Below are positions 8,993 to 16,470 of a stretch of 57,447 nt of DNA, in pieces. Both the position numbers and the translations under genes were made by a program. This DNA comes from Enhydrobacter sp. (GTDB taxonomy: Bacteria > Pseudomonadota > Alphaproteobacteria > Reyranellales > Reyranellaceae). The stretch lies in NCBI GenBank assembly GCA_026126105.1, contig JAHCJV010000033.1, positions 1 through 57,447 of the forward strand, read 5' to 3'. The notes under the pieces are model-generated. The model had not been told where the DNA came from and made no database searches. It saw nothing but the letters and a program-made list of their open reading frames with translations. Every line of letters starts with the position of its first letter. The first letter of the stretch is position 1.

Positions 8993-9760
8993 TCAGCTCT
9001 CGAGCGCGATTGCCGAGAGCCCCCGTCCGTAGTCACGCACGCCCTGCAGGGTGTTGCGGCGGTAGCTGAAAAAATCCTCCGGCGCGGCCAGTGTGTCGTG
9101 GCCGGTTGCCTCGACCGCGACGCCCGCCTGGCCGATGCGGTGTGTCAGGTAGCCTGCGAGGTCGAACATGAAATGGCCGTCACGCGAGGCCGCGCGGAAG
9201 AACGCCGCGTTGGCGTCGTCTTGCGCGAGGAACAAGGCGGGAAACTCCGGGCCGACCTCGTAGGAGTCGCGGCCGATGCAGGGACCGACGGCTGCACGGA
9301 TCTGGTCGCGCTTGGCGCCGAGCTTTTCCATCGCGAGAATCGTCGCCTCGGTGACCCCGTTCAGCGCGCCTTTCCAGCCGGCGTGGGCCGCGCCGACCAC
9401 GCCGGCGGCCGGATCGGCGAGGAGCACCGGCGCGCAGTCGGCCGCCATTGCCGCCAGGACGACATCGGGCCGGTCGGTGACCAGCCCGTCTGCCCTGGGC
9501 GCACCGGGCGAGGTCCAGCGTTCGGTCCCCACCGTAATCACTTCCGTCGAATGGATCTGGTGCAAGGATAGAAGATCGGGCTCGGCTCGACCGAAAATCT
9601 CCGCCACCCGGCGGCGGTTCTCGCGCACATTGTCGGGACTGTCGCCGGACCCGTAGCCGCAGTTCAGCGACGAATAGAGCCCGCCACTTACGCCGCCCCG
9701 CCGGGTGAAGAAGCGATGCGATACGCCGCTGAGAGCGGCAAGCGAGGGAGCTTCGATCAT
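8993..9760 (-). CDS. pgeF: Peptidoglycan editing factor PgeF (multicopper polyphenol oxidase / YfiH family)
   Basis: A 255-residue member of the YfiH/DUF152 family. The family motifs are present: HRFFTRRGGVSGGLYSSLN near the N-terminus (residues 15-33), DCAPVLLADP, and VGAAHAGWKGALNGV with the metal-ligand His. In E. coli PgeF removes misincorporated L-serine from UDP-MurNAc peptide; relatives were described as copper oxidases or purine nucleoside phosphorylases. The start overlaps the midA stop by four bases, giving the common alphaproteobacterial lgt-midA-pgeF order. Confidence 0.92.
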   Translation of the reverse strand: MIEAPSLAALSGVSHRFFTRRGGVSGGLYSSLNCGYGSGDSPDNVRENRRRVAEIFGRAEPDLLSLHQIHSTEVITVGTERWTSPGAPRADGLVTDRPDVVLAAMAADCAPVLLADPAAGVVGAAHAGWKGALNGVTEATILAMEKLGAKRDQIRAAVGPCIGRDSYEVGPEFPALFLAQDDANAAFFRAASRDGHFMFDLAGYLTHRIGQAGVAVEATGHDTLAAPEDFFSYRRNTLQGVRDYGRGLSAIALES

Positions 9761-10827
9761 TCTGCTTCCGAAAAACCGGCCGGTGCTGTGCTTCTGCCGT
9801 CACCCACGGCCAGGACGCGGAACAAGGTGCCCATTTGGCGGGGATCGATCAAGCGCGCCAACGCCGCGTCGATTGCGGTGCGTTGAAATTCGCTGGCGCG
9901 CGTCTTCAGGCTTTGCGCGCGCTGCCGGATTCCGAGGCGGCACAGGAAGCTGCCTTGTGAGACCGGCCCGAAGGCCGGTGCCCTTGTCGCTGCCGCGAGC
10001 GCCGCGAAGTCGACATGCGCGCTGAGGTCGGTCTCGCCCGGACGGTCGAGGATGCGGGCGCCCTGGTGACCGCGTACGGCCTGCAGGGATGTGCCTGCGC
10101 CACGGTCGTAGCCATAGTCCACGATCAGTGCCCAACCGCCGTCACGCAGAAGACGCTCGCCGATCGCCGCTGCGAGGTCGCGGCCAGCTTCCCCTATTTC
10201 GGCCTCCGCGCCCTCGGCGGCGACGGGCAGATAGCGCGCGTATGGTGTCACGCCCGGCGCCAGCGCGAGGACGAGGGTCTCGCCGTCAGCCGCAAGGCCG
10301 ACCATGCGCTCGCGCCAACCCTGCGACGTCCTCCGGAATTGGCGCACCGGCAGGGCGTCGAAGAACTCGTTTGCGACAACGAGCGCCGGACCCGGAGGGA
10401 CGGCGTCGAAGCGCTCGTGCCAGACCGGCGCGAAAACGCCCAGCGCCCGGTGTTGCTCGGCGCGCAACGGCGCATTGGTCTCGACGAGATGAAGCCGGAG
10501 CGCTGCATGGAAGCCCGAAACACTGCGTGTCGCCCGCAACGCATCCGCCATCAGTGTGCCCCGGCCGGGCCCCAGCTCGACGAGGTGCACGGGCGAGGGT
10601 GTCCCGATCGCGATCCAGCGCTCCGCAAGCCACGCGCCGATCAATTCGCCGAACATCTGCGAGATCTCGGGTGCAGTGATGAAGTCGCCCCCGGCGCCGA
10701 CCGGCAGCGCCCGCCGGTAATAGCCGAGGCGGGGATGGCCGAGCGCTTCGGCCATGAAGTCGGCGATCGAGATCGGTCCGGTGAGCGCGATCCGCCGCGC
10801 GATCAGGCGGCCAAGTTCCGTGGTCAC
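9757..10827 (-). CDS. Class I SAM-dependent methyltransferase, MidA/NDUFAF7 family (DUF185)
   Basis: A 356-residue protein of the SAM-MT MidA family. Visible motifs are GDFITAPEISQMFGELIGAW (about residues 48-67), the glycine-rich SAM loop VELGPGRGTLMADALR, and VVANEFFDALPVRQF. The human relative NDUFAF7 methylates an arginine of complex I subunit NDUFS2, so a respiratory-complex role is plausible here (inference). The start is GTG at 10827, 10 bases after the lgt stop; the frame that begins with the nearby ATG closes after five codons. It overlaps pgeF downstream. Confidence 0.9.
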   Translation of the reverse strand: MTTELGRLIARRIALTGPISIADFMAEALGHPRLGYYRRALPVGAGGDFITAPEISQMFGELIGAWLAERWIAIGTPSPVHLVELGPGRGTLMADALRATRSVSGFHAALRLHLVETNAPLRAEQHRALGVFAPVWHERFDAVPPGPALVVANEFFDALPVRQFRRTSQGWRERMVGLAADGETLVLALAPGVTPYARYLPVAAEGAEAEIGEAGRDLAAAIGERLLRDGGWALIVDYGYDRGAGTSLQAVRGHQGARILDRPGETDLSAHVDFAALAAATRAPAFGPVSQGSFLCRLGIRQRAQSLKTRASEFQRTAIDAALARLIDPRQMGTLFRVLAVGDGRSTAPAGFSEAE

Positions 10828-10837
10828 GCTGCGGTCG

Positions 10838-11653
10838 TCATGCCGCCTGGGGCTCGTTGCGGTAGGCGCGGATCGTCAGCCAGCCGCCGAACGCCAGCAC
10901 TGGCAACGACAGGACCATGCCCATCGTGAACCAGTCCGTGCCGAGCAGAAATCCCATGAACGAGTCGGGCTCACGAAAAATCTCGCCGACGATGCGCGCA
11001 ACCGCATAGCCCATGCAGAACACTCCCGTCAGCAGGCCTGGCCGGCGGCGACCGTCGGTCCATTTCCAGACCGCGAGCAGGAGGACGAACAGGATGATGC
11101 CCTCGAACGCCGCCTGGTAAAGCTGGCTGGGATGGCGTGGGAACGGGCCACCGCGGGGGAAAATCATCGCCCATGGCACGTCGCTTGGCCGACCCCACAA
11201 CTCGCCGTTAATGAAGTTGGCGAGGCGTCCGAAGAACAGGCCGATCGGCGTCACCAGGGCAACCAGATCCGACAGCCGGAAGGGCGAGATGCCGTTCTTG
11301 AACGAGAAGGCGAGAATGGCGACGACGACGCCGAGCAGGCCGCCATGGAACGACATGCCGCCCTCCCAAAGGGTGAGGACCTGCAGCGGGTTCTGCAGGA
11401 AAAAGGCGGGTTTGTAAAACAGCACGTAGCCCAGCCGGCCGCCCAGGATCACACCAAGTGCGGCCCACAGAAGGAAGTCGTCGATCTTTTCGGGCGAGAG
11501 GACCTTGGGCGGTCGCGTGCAGACCCGGCGCATGATCTGCCAGCCGATCACCAGGCCGGCAATATAGGCCAGCGCATACCAGCGCACGGCGAACGGACCG
11601 ATGGAGAAGATCTCGGGCCTGATGTCGGGGTACGGCAGCAGCAGTTCGATCAT
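10838..11653 (-). CDS. lgt: Prolipoprotein diacylglyceryl transferase
   Basis: A 271-residue integral membrane enzyme that transfers diacylglycerol from phosphatidylglycerol to the lipobox cysteine of prolipoproteins. The family signature is clear: WYALAYIAGLVIGW (residues 25-38), the HGG-containing GGMSFHGGLLGV segment, FFGRLANFINGELWGRP with the essential Asn/Glu/Arg, and the late R-x-x-E-x-x-R-x-P-D motif (RIVGEIFREPDSFMG). Seven membrane helices fit the length. It leads an operon with midA and pgeF. The next gene downstream also needs it, because that gene encodes a lipoprotein. Confidence 0.96.
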   Translation of the reverse strand: MIELLLPYPDIRPEIFSIGPFAVRWYALAYIAGLVIGWQIMRRVCTRPPKVLSPEKIDDFLLWAALGVILGGRLGYVLFYKPAFFLQNPLQVLTLWEGGMSFHGGLLGVVVAILAFSFKNGISPFRLSDLVALVTPIGLFFGRLANFINGELWGRPSDVPWAMIFPRGGPFPRHPSQLYQAAFEGIILFVLLLAVWKWTDGRRRPGLLTGVFCMGYAVARIVGEIFREPDSFMGFLLGTDWFTMGMVLSLPVLAFGGWLTIRAYRNEPQAA

Positions 11654-11659
11654 GCGGCG

Positions 11660-11690
11660 CCCTTATAAAACTGTCCGGGCGAGAACCCAA
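11660..11690 (-). promoter_or_regulatory. Possible lgt promoter
   Basis: Reading leftward, a TATAAG -10 box (11661-11666) is preceded by 17 bases and a weak TTGGGT -35. The expected transcription start would fall at or next to the lgt ATG (11653), so the lgt transcript may be leaderless or nearly so. No Shine-Dalgarno is visible before the ATG, which fits. This is a motif match only. Confidence 0.35.
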
Positions 11691-11696
11691 AATGGT

Positions 11697-11727
11697 CGCG
11701 GCGCCGGCCTGAGGGGGGCCGACGCCG
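11697..11727. repeat. GC-rich inverted repeat between ybjN-like gene and lgt
   Basis: GCGGCG at 11697-11702 pairs with CGCCGC at 11722-11727, with further G/C pairing inside. It sits between the end of the leftward YbjN-domain gene and the lgt start. It could be a weak terminator for the upstream gene, but no T-run follows on the minus strand, so I do not call it intrinsic. Confidence 0.4.
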
Positions 11728-11788
11728 CTGGGACTTCCAACTCGTGAACTTTTTCTTCTTAAGAGGGAGCGTCGGAGGTCCTTTTCGC

Positions 11789-12298
11789 TCAGGCTTCGCC
11801 GACCGTCTCGAGAATCGAGGCGGTCAACGCGTCGGCGGGCGTCTTGCCGGCCCATACGACATACTGAAAGGCAGGGTAGAAGCGCTCGCTCTCGCTGATC
11901 GCCACTTCCACCAGATCATTGAGCTGCTCTGCCTTGAGGCCTTCGGTGCCGCGCAGCGGGATGGCGTGGCGGAACATCGGCAGACCCTCCTCCGACCACA
12001 GGTCGAAGTGGCCAAGCCACATCTTCTCGTTGATCAGGGCGAGCAGCCCGTGAATGTCGCTGTGACGCTCGGACGGGATGCGGACATCGTAGGCGCAGGT
12101 GAAGTGCAACGCTTCCACGTCGTCCCGCCAGGAGAAGAACATGCGATAATCGCACCACCTTCCGGCGACCTCCACGGCGATTTCCCGATCGGAGGTCCGG
12201 TCGAACGGCCAGTCATTGGCCGACACCACGGTCTCGATCATTTCGAGGGGATTGATATCCGCCTTATGCTTGGTCCGTTCGTGCCGCGATAACGCCAT
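11789..12298 (-). CDS. YbjN domain-containing protein
   Basis: A 169-residue protein matching the YbjN/DUF1790 family. Family features are the opening NPLEMIETVVSANDWPFDR, the strand pair EIAVEVAGRWCDYRMFFSW, the LLALINEKMWLGHFDLW segment and the late FYPAFQYVVWAGK. This family, related to type III secretion chaperone folds, is often linked to motility or stress phenotypes in enterics; its function here is unknown. I chose the ATG at 12298 because GGGGAG precedes it with 7-base spacing; longer in-frame starts at 12325 and 12394 exist. In many alphaproteobacteria this gene lies next to proC, which here is about 11 kb away. Confidence 0.85.
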   Translation of the reverse strand: MALSRHERTKHKADINPLEMIETVVSANDWPFDRTSDREIAVEVAGRWCDYRMFFSWRDDVEALHFTCAYDVRIPSERHSDIHGLLALINEKMWLGHFDLWSEEGLPMFRHAIPLRGTEGLKAEQLNDLVEVAISESERFYPAFQYVVWAGKTPADALTASILETVGEA

Positions 12299-12594
12299 CG
12301 ACCCACTCCCCAACCATTCCGCCATATGCTCGTCAGGAGCCAATCCTTGGGCGGGTGGCGACATGTCGTGCTGGGCACCCAACAACCCATGCACAACAGC
12401 GTAGCATGACGAGCGATTCTCGCAATCAGGAAAGAGTCAGCGATTCCATAAATTTAATCCCCAGTCCTCAGGTAATGATCCTTAAATGTTCTCATTTCTG
12501 CCGCGAGATGAGGTTTCCAAGCGGCCGTGTCCGAACTGTAAATGTTCGGGCTCAGGGAGGGTGACGCCTTGCGCGAGGCGCTGCATCGCCTCAG
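12299..12594. other. Intergenic region between divergent ybjN-like and GntR genes
   Basis: About 300 bases with no supported gene. Short open frames here have no Shine-Dalgarno, no recognisable protein and no codon bias. The centre (about 12420-12520) is clearly more AT-rich than the surroundings, as expected for a divergent promoter region. I could not identify convincing -35/-10 pairs. A GntR-type operator follows immediately at its right end. Confidence 0.5.
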
Positions 12595-12608
12595 GATTGT
12601 TGACAATC
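12595..12608. promoter_or_regulatory. Palindromic operator GATTGT-TG-ACAATC before the GntR/FCD gene
   Basis: A perfect 6-base inverted repeat with a 2-base spacer ends four bases before the GntR start codon. FCD-type GntR regulators typically bind short T/A-rich dyads of the form TTGT-N-ACAA, so this is a natural autoregulatory operator. It contains TTGACA, but a -35 here would put transcription inside the gene, so an operator reading is better. No Shine-Dalgarno fits between it and the ATG. Confidence 0.55.
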
Positions 12609-12612
12609 GACG

Positions 12613-13326
12613 ATGCCTTTTTCTGATCTCCTCGACCCGGTACCCAGGAGCACGTTGCGCGCTCACATCGTCGAGCGGCTGAGGACTTCGATTCTCGCCG
12701 GCGATATTCCGCCCGGCGCACCGCTGGTCGAGACGGTGTTGTCGGAGCGCTTCGACGTCAGTCGCGGCCCGTTGCGCGAGGCGCTGCGGCAGCTGATCGA
12801 GGAGGGGCTGGTCGTCACCGTCCCCTACACGGGCACGCACGTTGCCCCGCTCTCGGTCGAGGATGTGCGCGAAATCTATTCGCTGCGCACTGCGCTCGAG
12901 ATCTTCGCGTTCGAGCAGGTCTGGGAACGGCGCGACGACCGGTTCCGCGCCGAGCTGGTCCGGCGCAACGATGCGCTGGTCGCCACGATCGATGGCGGCG
13001 ATGATCGTGCCAGCATCCTGACCGAACTCGCGTTCCACGGGTTCGTCTACGAAGCATGCGGCCATCGTCTGCTCCAGCGCGCCTGGCACGGGCTGCGCGG
13101 TCGTCTTCAGCTCTACTGGGCCGCGCACCATCGCGCGCACGGCCGACGCGGACCCCGCCGCGACAGCCACGACAGCTACATCGCTGCCGTGCTGGGCAAC
13201 GATCTTGCGGCGATGCGCCACGAGCTTGCCGACCATATGCGTCGCGGCGCGGCCATCACCGAGGACTTTCTGCATACGGCGCAACAGCATTTGTCCAGTA
13301 AGTCGAAACGGGGAGACAAGTCATGA
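12613..13326 (+). CDS. GntR family transcriptional regulator, FCD (FadR) subfamily
   Basis: A 237-residue regulator. The winged helix (residues 12-75) shows the GntR pattern: LRAHIVERLRTSILAGDIPPG, ETVLSERFDVSRGPLREALRQL and the wing EEGLVVTVPYTG. The C-terminal helical FCD ligand domain begins at about residue 80 (VREIYSLRTALEIFAFE) and contains the metal/acid-binding His positions of the family. It overlaps the binding-protein gene by four bases (ATGA at 13323-13326) and is thus the first gene of the amino acid transporter operon. It probably senses the transported compound or a breakdown product (inference). Confidence 0.9.
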   Translation: MPFSDLLDPVPRSTLRAHIVERLRTSILAGDIPPGAPLVETVLSERFDVSRGPLREALRQLIEEGLVVTVPYTGTHVAPLSVEDVREIYSLRTALEIFAFEQVWERRDDRFRAELVRRNDALVATIDGGDDRASILTELAFHGFVYEACGHRLLQRAWHGLRGRLQLYWAAHHRAHGRRGPRRDSHDSYIAAVLGNDLAAMRHELADHMRRGAAITEDFLHTAQQHLSSKSKRGDKS

Positions 13327-14153
13327 CAATCACACGACGTTCGATAATGGTCGGCCTTGCCGGCTCGGCTCTGTTCGGCCTGCCGATCGCTGCGCGCGCC
13401 GAAGGCACGCTTGAAGCGACGAAGAAGCGCGGCACCTTTCGCGTCGGCGTGACGCAGGCGCCGCCGTGGTTCTCCAAGGACCCGAAGAGCGGCGAGTGGA
13501 CGTCGGGCCTGGGCATCTCGATGGGCAAGGCGATGGCACAGGCGCTCGGCGTCAAGATGGAGACCGTCGAGGTGAGCTGGGGCAACTCGATCGCGGCCCT
13601 GCAGGGAGACAAGATCGACATCATGTTCACCATCGACGCCACGCCGGAGCGCAAGCAGGCGGTCGATTTCCCCGAATCGCCGTTGCTCTACTATTCGCTC
13701 GCCGTGTTGGCGAAGGACGACCTCGCGGTGAAAAGCTGGGAAGACCTCAACAAGGCCGGCGTGCGCATCGCCGTGCCGCAGGCCTCGTCGATGGACCGTT
13801 TCGTCACCGAGCACACGCCCAAGGCCGACATCCAGCGTTTCCCCGACAATGCGGCGGCAATCGCCGCTTTCCAGTCGGGCCGGGTCGAAGCGGTGTGCCT
13901 GTTCCATCCGCCGCTACTTGCTGCCCGCCAGCGGCTCGGCAAGGGCAAGATCGTCGTGCCGACCCCGGCCGTGACCCAGGCCTCGAGCACGGCGGTGCGC
14001 AAGGGCGACACCGAGTTCGTCGCCTGGGTGGATAAGCAACTCGCGGAGTACTACAAGAGCGGCCAGACACAGAAGTGGTACGAGCAGGCGCTCGCCGACT
14101 TCGGCCTGGACCCGAGCCTCGCGCCGCCGATCATGAAAGAGATGATCAAGTAG
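13323..14153 (+). CDS. Polar amino acid ABC transporter substrate-binding protein (family 3)
   Basis: A 276-residue periplasmic protein with a Tat-like leader: RRSIMVGLAGSALFG then an AARAEG cleavage region. The twin Arg suggests Tat export but Sec cannot be excluded. The mature part has the SBP_bac_3 pattern: TKKRGTFRVGVTQAPPWF, PLKSGEW-like contact region, GLGISMGKAMAQALGVKMETVEV, and DIMFTIDATPERKQAVDFPESP, the standard block following the first lobe. Located between its regulator and two permeases, it delivers an amino acid-like ligand. Confidence 0.93.
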   Translation: MTITRRSIMVGLAGSALFGLPIAARAEGTLEATKKRGTFRVGVTQAPPWFSKDPKSGEWTSGLGISMGKAMAQALGVKMETVEVSWGNSIAALQGDKIDIMFTIDATPERKQAVDFPESPLLYYSLAVLAKDDLAVKSWEDLNKAGVRIAVPQASSMDRFVTEHTPKADIQRFPDNAAAIAAFQSGRVEAVCLFHPPLLAARQRLGKGKIVVPTPAVTQASSTAVRKGDTEFVAWVDKQLAEYYKSGQTQKWYEQALADFGLDPSLAPPIMKEMIK

Positions 14154-14242
14154 AGCAGACTCATGCTCTCCCGGACCGCGAGTCTCTGGCCTGCTCATGA
14201 GCTCGAGCGCGCGGGACGCTCGCGGGCCGGCAGGCGAAGACA

Positions 14243-14923
14243 ATGACGTACACGTGGGACTTCGCGCCGGTCGTCGCCAACTGGGATTTGTTGGCGGAGG
14301 GGCTGCTCAATACGCTGAAGGTGACAGGGACGGCGCTGTCCTGCGGCCTCGCGCTCGGACTCGTGCTGGCCTTGATGCGCCTGTCGCGCCACCGGCTGAC
14401 ATCGTGGCCGGCCGGCTTCGTGATCGAGGTGTTCCGCACCACCCCGCCTCTCGTCCAGCTCTTCTGGTTCTTCTTCGCCCTGCCGCTGCTGGTCGGCATC
14501 GAGATGACGCCGTTCATGGCGGCCGCGGTCACCTTCTCGATCCAGTCGGCGGCATTCTTTGCCGAGGTCTTCCGCGCCGGCATCCAGTCGGTCGAGCGCG
14601 GTCAGTGGGACGGCGCGCGGGCGATCGGCATGACCTACGCGCAGGCGATGCAGCGCATCGTTCTGCCTCAAGCCGTGAAGCGCATGATCCCGGCCTTCAT
14701 GGAGCGCGCCATCGAGCTGATGAAGACGACGACACTGGTAGCGACGATCTCGTATGCCGACCTGCTGTTCGCCGCCAACGAGATTTCGCAGAAGACCTTC
14801 AGGCCGCTCGAGACCTACACCGTCGTGGCGCTCGTCTATTTCGTCCTGATTTTCCTCGCCAGCCTGCTTGCCCGGCAGCTCGAACTTCGCCTTGCCCGCA
14901 GCGGCGAGAGCACGGTGCGTTGA
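14243..14923 (+). CDS. Amino acid ABC transporter permease (HisM/GlnP family), first subunit
   Basis: A 226-residue membrane protein of the polar amino acid permease family. It has five predicted helices, the conserved VIEVFRTTPPLVQLFWFFFALP segment (residues about 61-82), and the EAA loop QWDGARAIGMTYAQAMQRIVLPQAVKRMIP. Its stop codon shares one base with the next permease start (TGATG). It pairs with that paralogue as a heterodimeric channel. Confidence 0.94.
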   Translation: MTYTWDFAPVVANWDLLAEGLLNTLKVTGTALSCGLALGLVLALMRLSRHRLTSWPAGFVIEVFRTTPPLVQLFWFFFALPLLVGIEMTPFMAAAVTFSIQSAAFFAEVFRAGIQSVERGQWDGARAIGMTYAQAMQRIVLPQAVKRMIPAFMERAIELMKTTTLVATISYADLLFAANEISQKTFRPLETYTVVALVYFVLIFLASLLARQLELRLARSGESTVR

Positions 14924-15582
14924 TGCGTTGGGACTTCGCCTCCGTCTTCGACAATACCGACGCCTTGCTGGTCGGCGCGGCCGGCACCTTGCGCATCTTC
15001 GCGATCTGCCTGGTGCTCGGTCTTAGCCTCGGCCTGGTCGTCGGGCTCGGCCGCTACGCGCGTAGCCGCTGGGCTTACGTGCCGGCAACGATCTTCGTCG
15101 AGTTCTTCCGCAACACGCCGGTCCTCGTCCAGATCCTGTGGTTCTACTTCGCGCTGCCGATCCTGCTGCCGTTCTCGATCAGCCCGTTGGCGGCGGCATC
15201 GCTCGGCATCTCGCTCAACTCGGCGGCTTTCTCGGCCGAAATCTATCGCGGTGGTATCCAGTCAATCGATCGCGGCCAATGGGACGGCGCCCGCGCGATC
15301 GGCATGAGCTGGGCGCAGGCGATGCGGCGCATCATCCTGCCCCAGGCGCTGAAACGCATGACGCCCGCTTTGACCAACCGCGCCATCGAAATCTTCAAGA
15401 TGTCGACGCTCGCCTCGGCCGTGGCCTATGTCGAGTTGCTGCAGCAGGGCAAGCTGATCGCGTCGCTGAACTTCAATCCGATCGAGGCCTACACGGCGGT
15501 GGCCGTGATCTTCTTCGTGTTCCTCTGGCCGCTGGTGCAGTTCACCTACCTGCTCGAGCGGCGGCTGCGGAGGGACGAGTGA
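14923..15582 (+). CDS. Amino acid ABC transporter permease (HisM/GlnP family), second subunit
   Basis: A 219-residue paralogue of the preceding permease. The same family blocks recur: FVEFFRNTPVLVQILWFYFALP and QWDGARAIGMSWAQAMRRIILPQALKRM. The start is the ATG at 14923, overlapping the previous stop by one base; an open frame continues upstream but only inside the other permease gene. Its stop overlaps the GTG start of the ATPase gene. Confidence 0.93.
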   Translation: MRWDFASVFDNTDALLVGAAGTLRIFAICLVLGLSLGLVVGLGRYARSRWAYVPATIFVEFFRNTPVLVQILWFYFALPILLPFSISPLAAASLGISLNSAAFSAEIYRGGIQSIDRGQWDGARAIGMSWAQAMRRIILPQALKRMTPALTNRAIEIFKMSTLASAVAYVELLQQGKLIASLNFNPIEAYTAVAVIFFVFLWPLVQFTYLLERRLRRDE

Positions 15583-16319
15583 CCCTGCTCAGGGTCGAGG
15601 GCCTCACCAAACGCTACGGCGCCACGGATGTGCTGCGCGGCGTCGACCTCGACGTCGACCACGGCGAGCGCATCGCCATCCTGGGTGCCTCGGGTTCCGG
15701 CAAGAGCACGCTACTGCGCTGCCTAAACTTCATGGAGATGCCGGATGCCGGCACGGTGACGCTCGACGGCCAGGCGATCGGCCGGCGAGAGAGCGAGCTG
15801 GTGAAGCTGCGCCAGCGCATCGGCATGGTGTTCCAGCAGTTCAATCTCTTCCCGCACATGACGGCGATCGGCAACGTGATGGAGGGGCTGCGCACGGTGC
15901 GCCGATTCGGCAAGGCCAAAGCACGCGCCCGCGCCGAGACGGAGCTGGCGCGGGTCGGCCTCGCCGACAAGGCCGAGACCTATCCCGCCCATTTGAGCGG
16001 GGGACAGAAGCAGAGGGTCGCCATCGCCCGCGCGCTCGCCATGGACCCCGAGCTGCTGCTGTTCGACGAACCCACCTCGGCGCTCGATCCCGAGCTGGTG
16101 GGCGAGGTGCTGACCGTGATCCGCTCGCTCGCCGAGGAGGGCCGCACCATGCTGCTGGTCACCCACGAGCTGGGCTTCGCCTACCACGTCGCCACGCGCG
16201 TGATCTTCCTCGCCGATGGCACCATCCACGAGCAGGGCACGCCAGACGAGGTGCTGAAACGCCCCAGGAAGGAGCGCACGCAGTCGTTCCTCGCGCGGCA
16301 CAAGGAATTCAGTCTCTAG
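15579..16319 (+). CDS. Amino acid ABC transporter ATP-binding protein
   Basis: A 246-residue ATPase of the GlnQ/HisP family. Motifs: Walker A GASGSGKST (about residues 34-42), Q-loop VFQQFNLFPHMT, signature HLSGGQKQRVAIARAL, Walker B LLLFDEPTSALDPE and the H-loop His in VTHELGFAY. The start is GTG at 15579, which overlaps the permease stop as GTGA and gives the correct N-terminus (VTLLRVEGLTKRYG). It completes the GntR-SBP-permease-permease-ATPase operon. Confidence 0.95.
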   Translation: MTLLRVEGLTKRYGATDVLRGVDLDVDHGERIAILGASGSGKSTLLRCLNFMEMPDAGTVTLDGQAIGRRESELVKLRQRIGMVFQQFNLFPHMTAIGNVMEGLRTVRRFGKAKARARAETELARVGLADKAETYPAHLSGGQKQRVAIARALAMDPELLLFDEPTSALDPELVGEVLTVIRSLAEEGRTMLLVTHELGFAYHVATRVIFLADGTIHEQGTPDEVLKRPRKERTQSFLARHKEFSL

Positions 16320-16332
16320 TGATATCCACCCA

Positions 16333-16449
16333 CCAACCTCATCCTGAGGAGCGAGCGCAGCGAGCGTCTCGAAGGATGGCAACAGGCGCGGTGCTTGTGC
16401 CCACCCTTCGAGACGCGGCTCTGGGGGCCGCTCCTCAGGGTGAGGTGGG
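16333..16449. repeat. Dispersed palindromic repeat with CCTCATCCTGAGGAGC ends
   Basis: A 117-base imperfect palindrome fills the gap between the ATPase and aminotransferase genes. The outer arms are CCAACCTCATCCTGAGGAGC (16333-16352) and GCTCCTCAGGGTGAGGTGG (16430-16448). The inner arms GCGTCTCGAAGGATGG and CCACCCTTCGAGACGC (16364-16379, 16401-16416) pair as well. This sequence type is a known interspersed element in Bradyrhizobium-like and related alphaproteobacterial genomes (recalled, not searched). A folded transcript could end or stabilise the upstream operon mRNA. Confidence 0.75.
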
Positions 16450-16470
16450 ATTGAAAGGCAAGAAGCGACA

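Noticed and set aside
12355..12564. Short open frame in the ybjN-GntR intergenic region
   Set aside because: No Shine-Dalgarno, no family similarity, and it overlaps the likely divergent promoter region.
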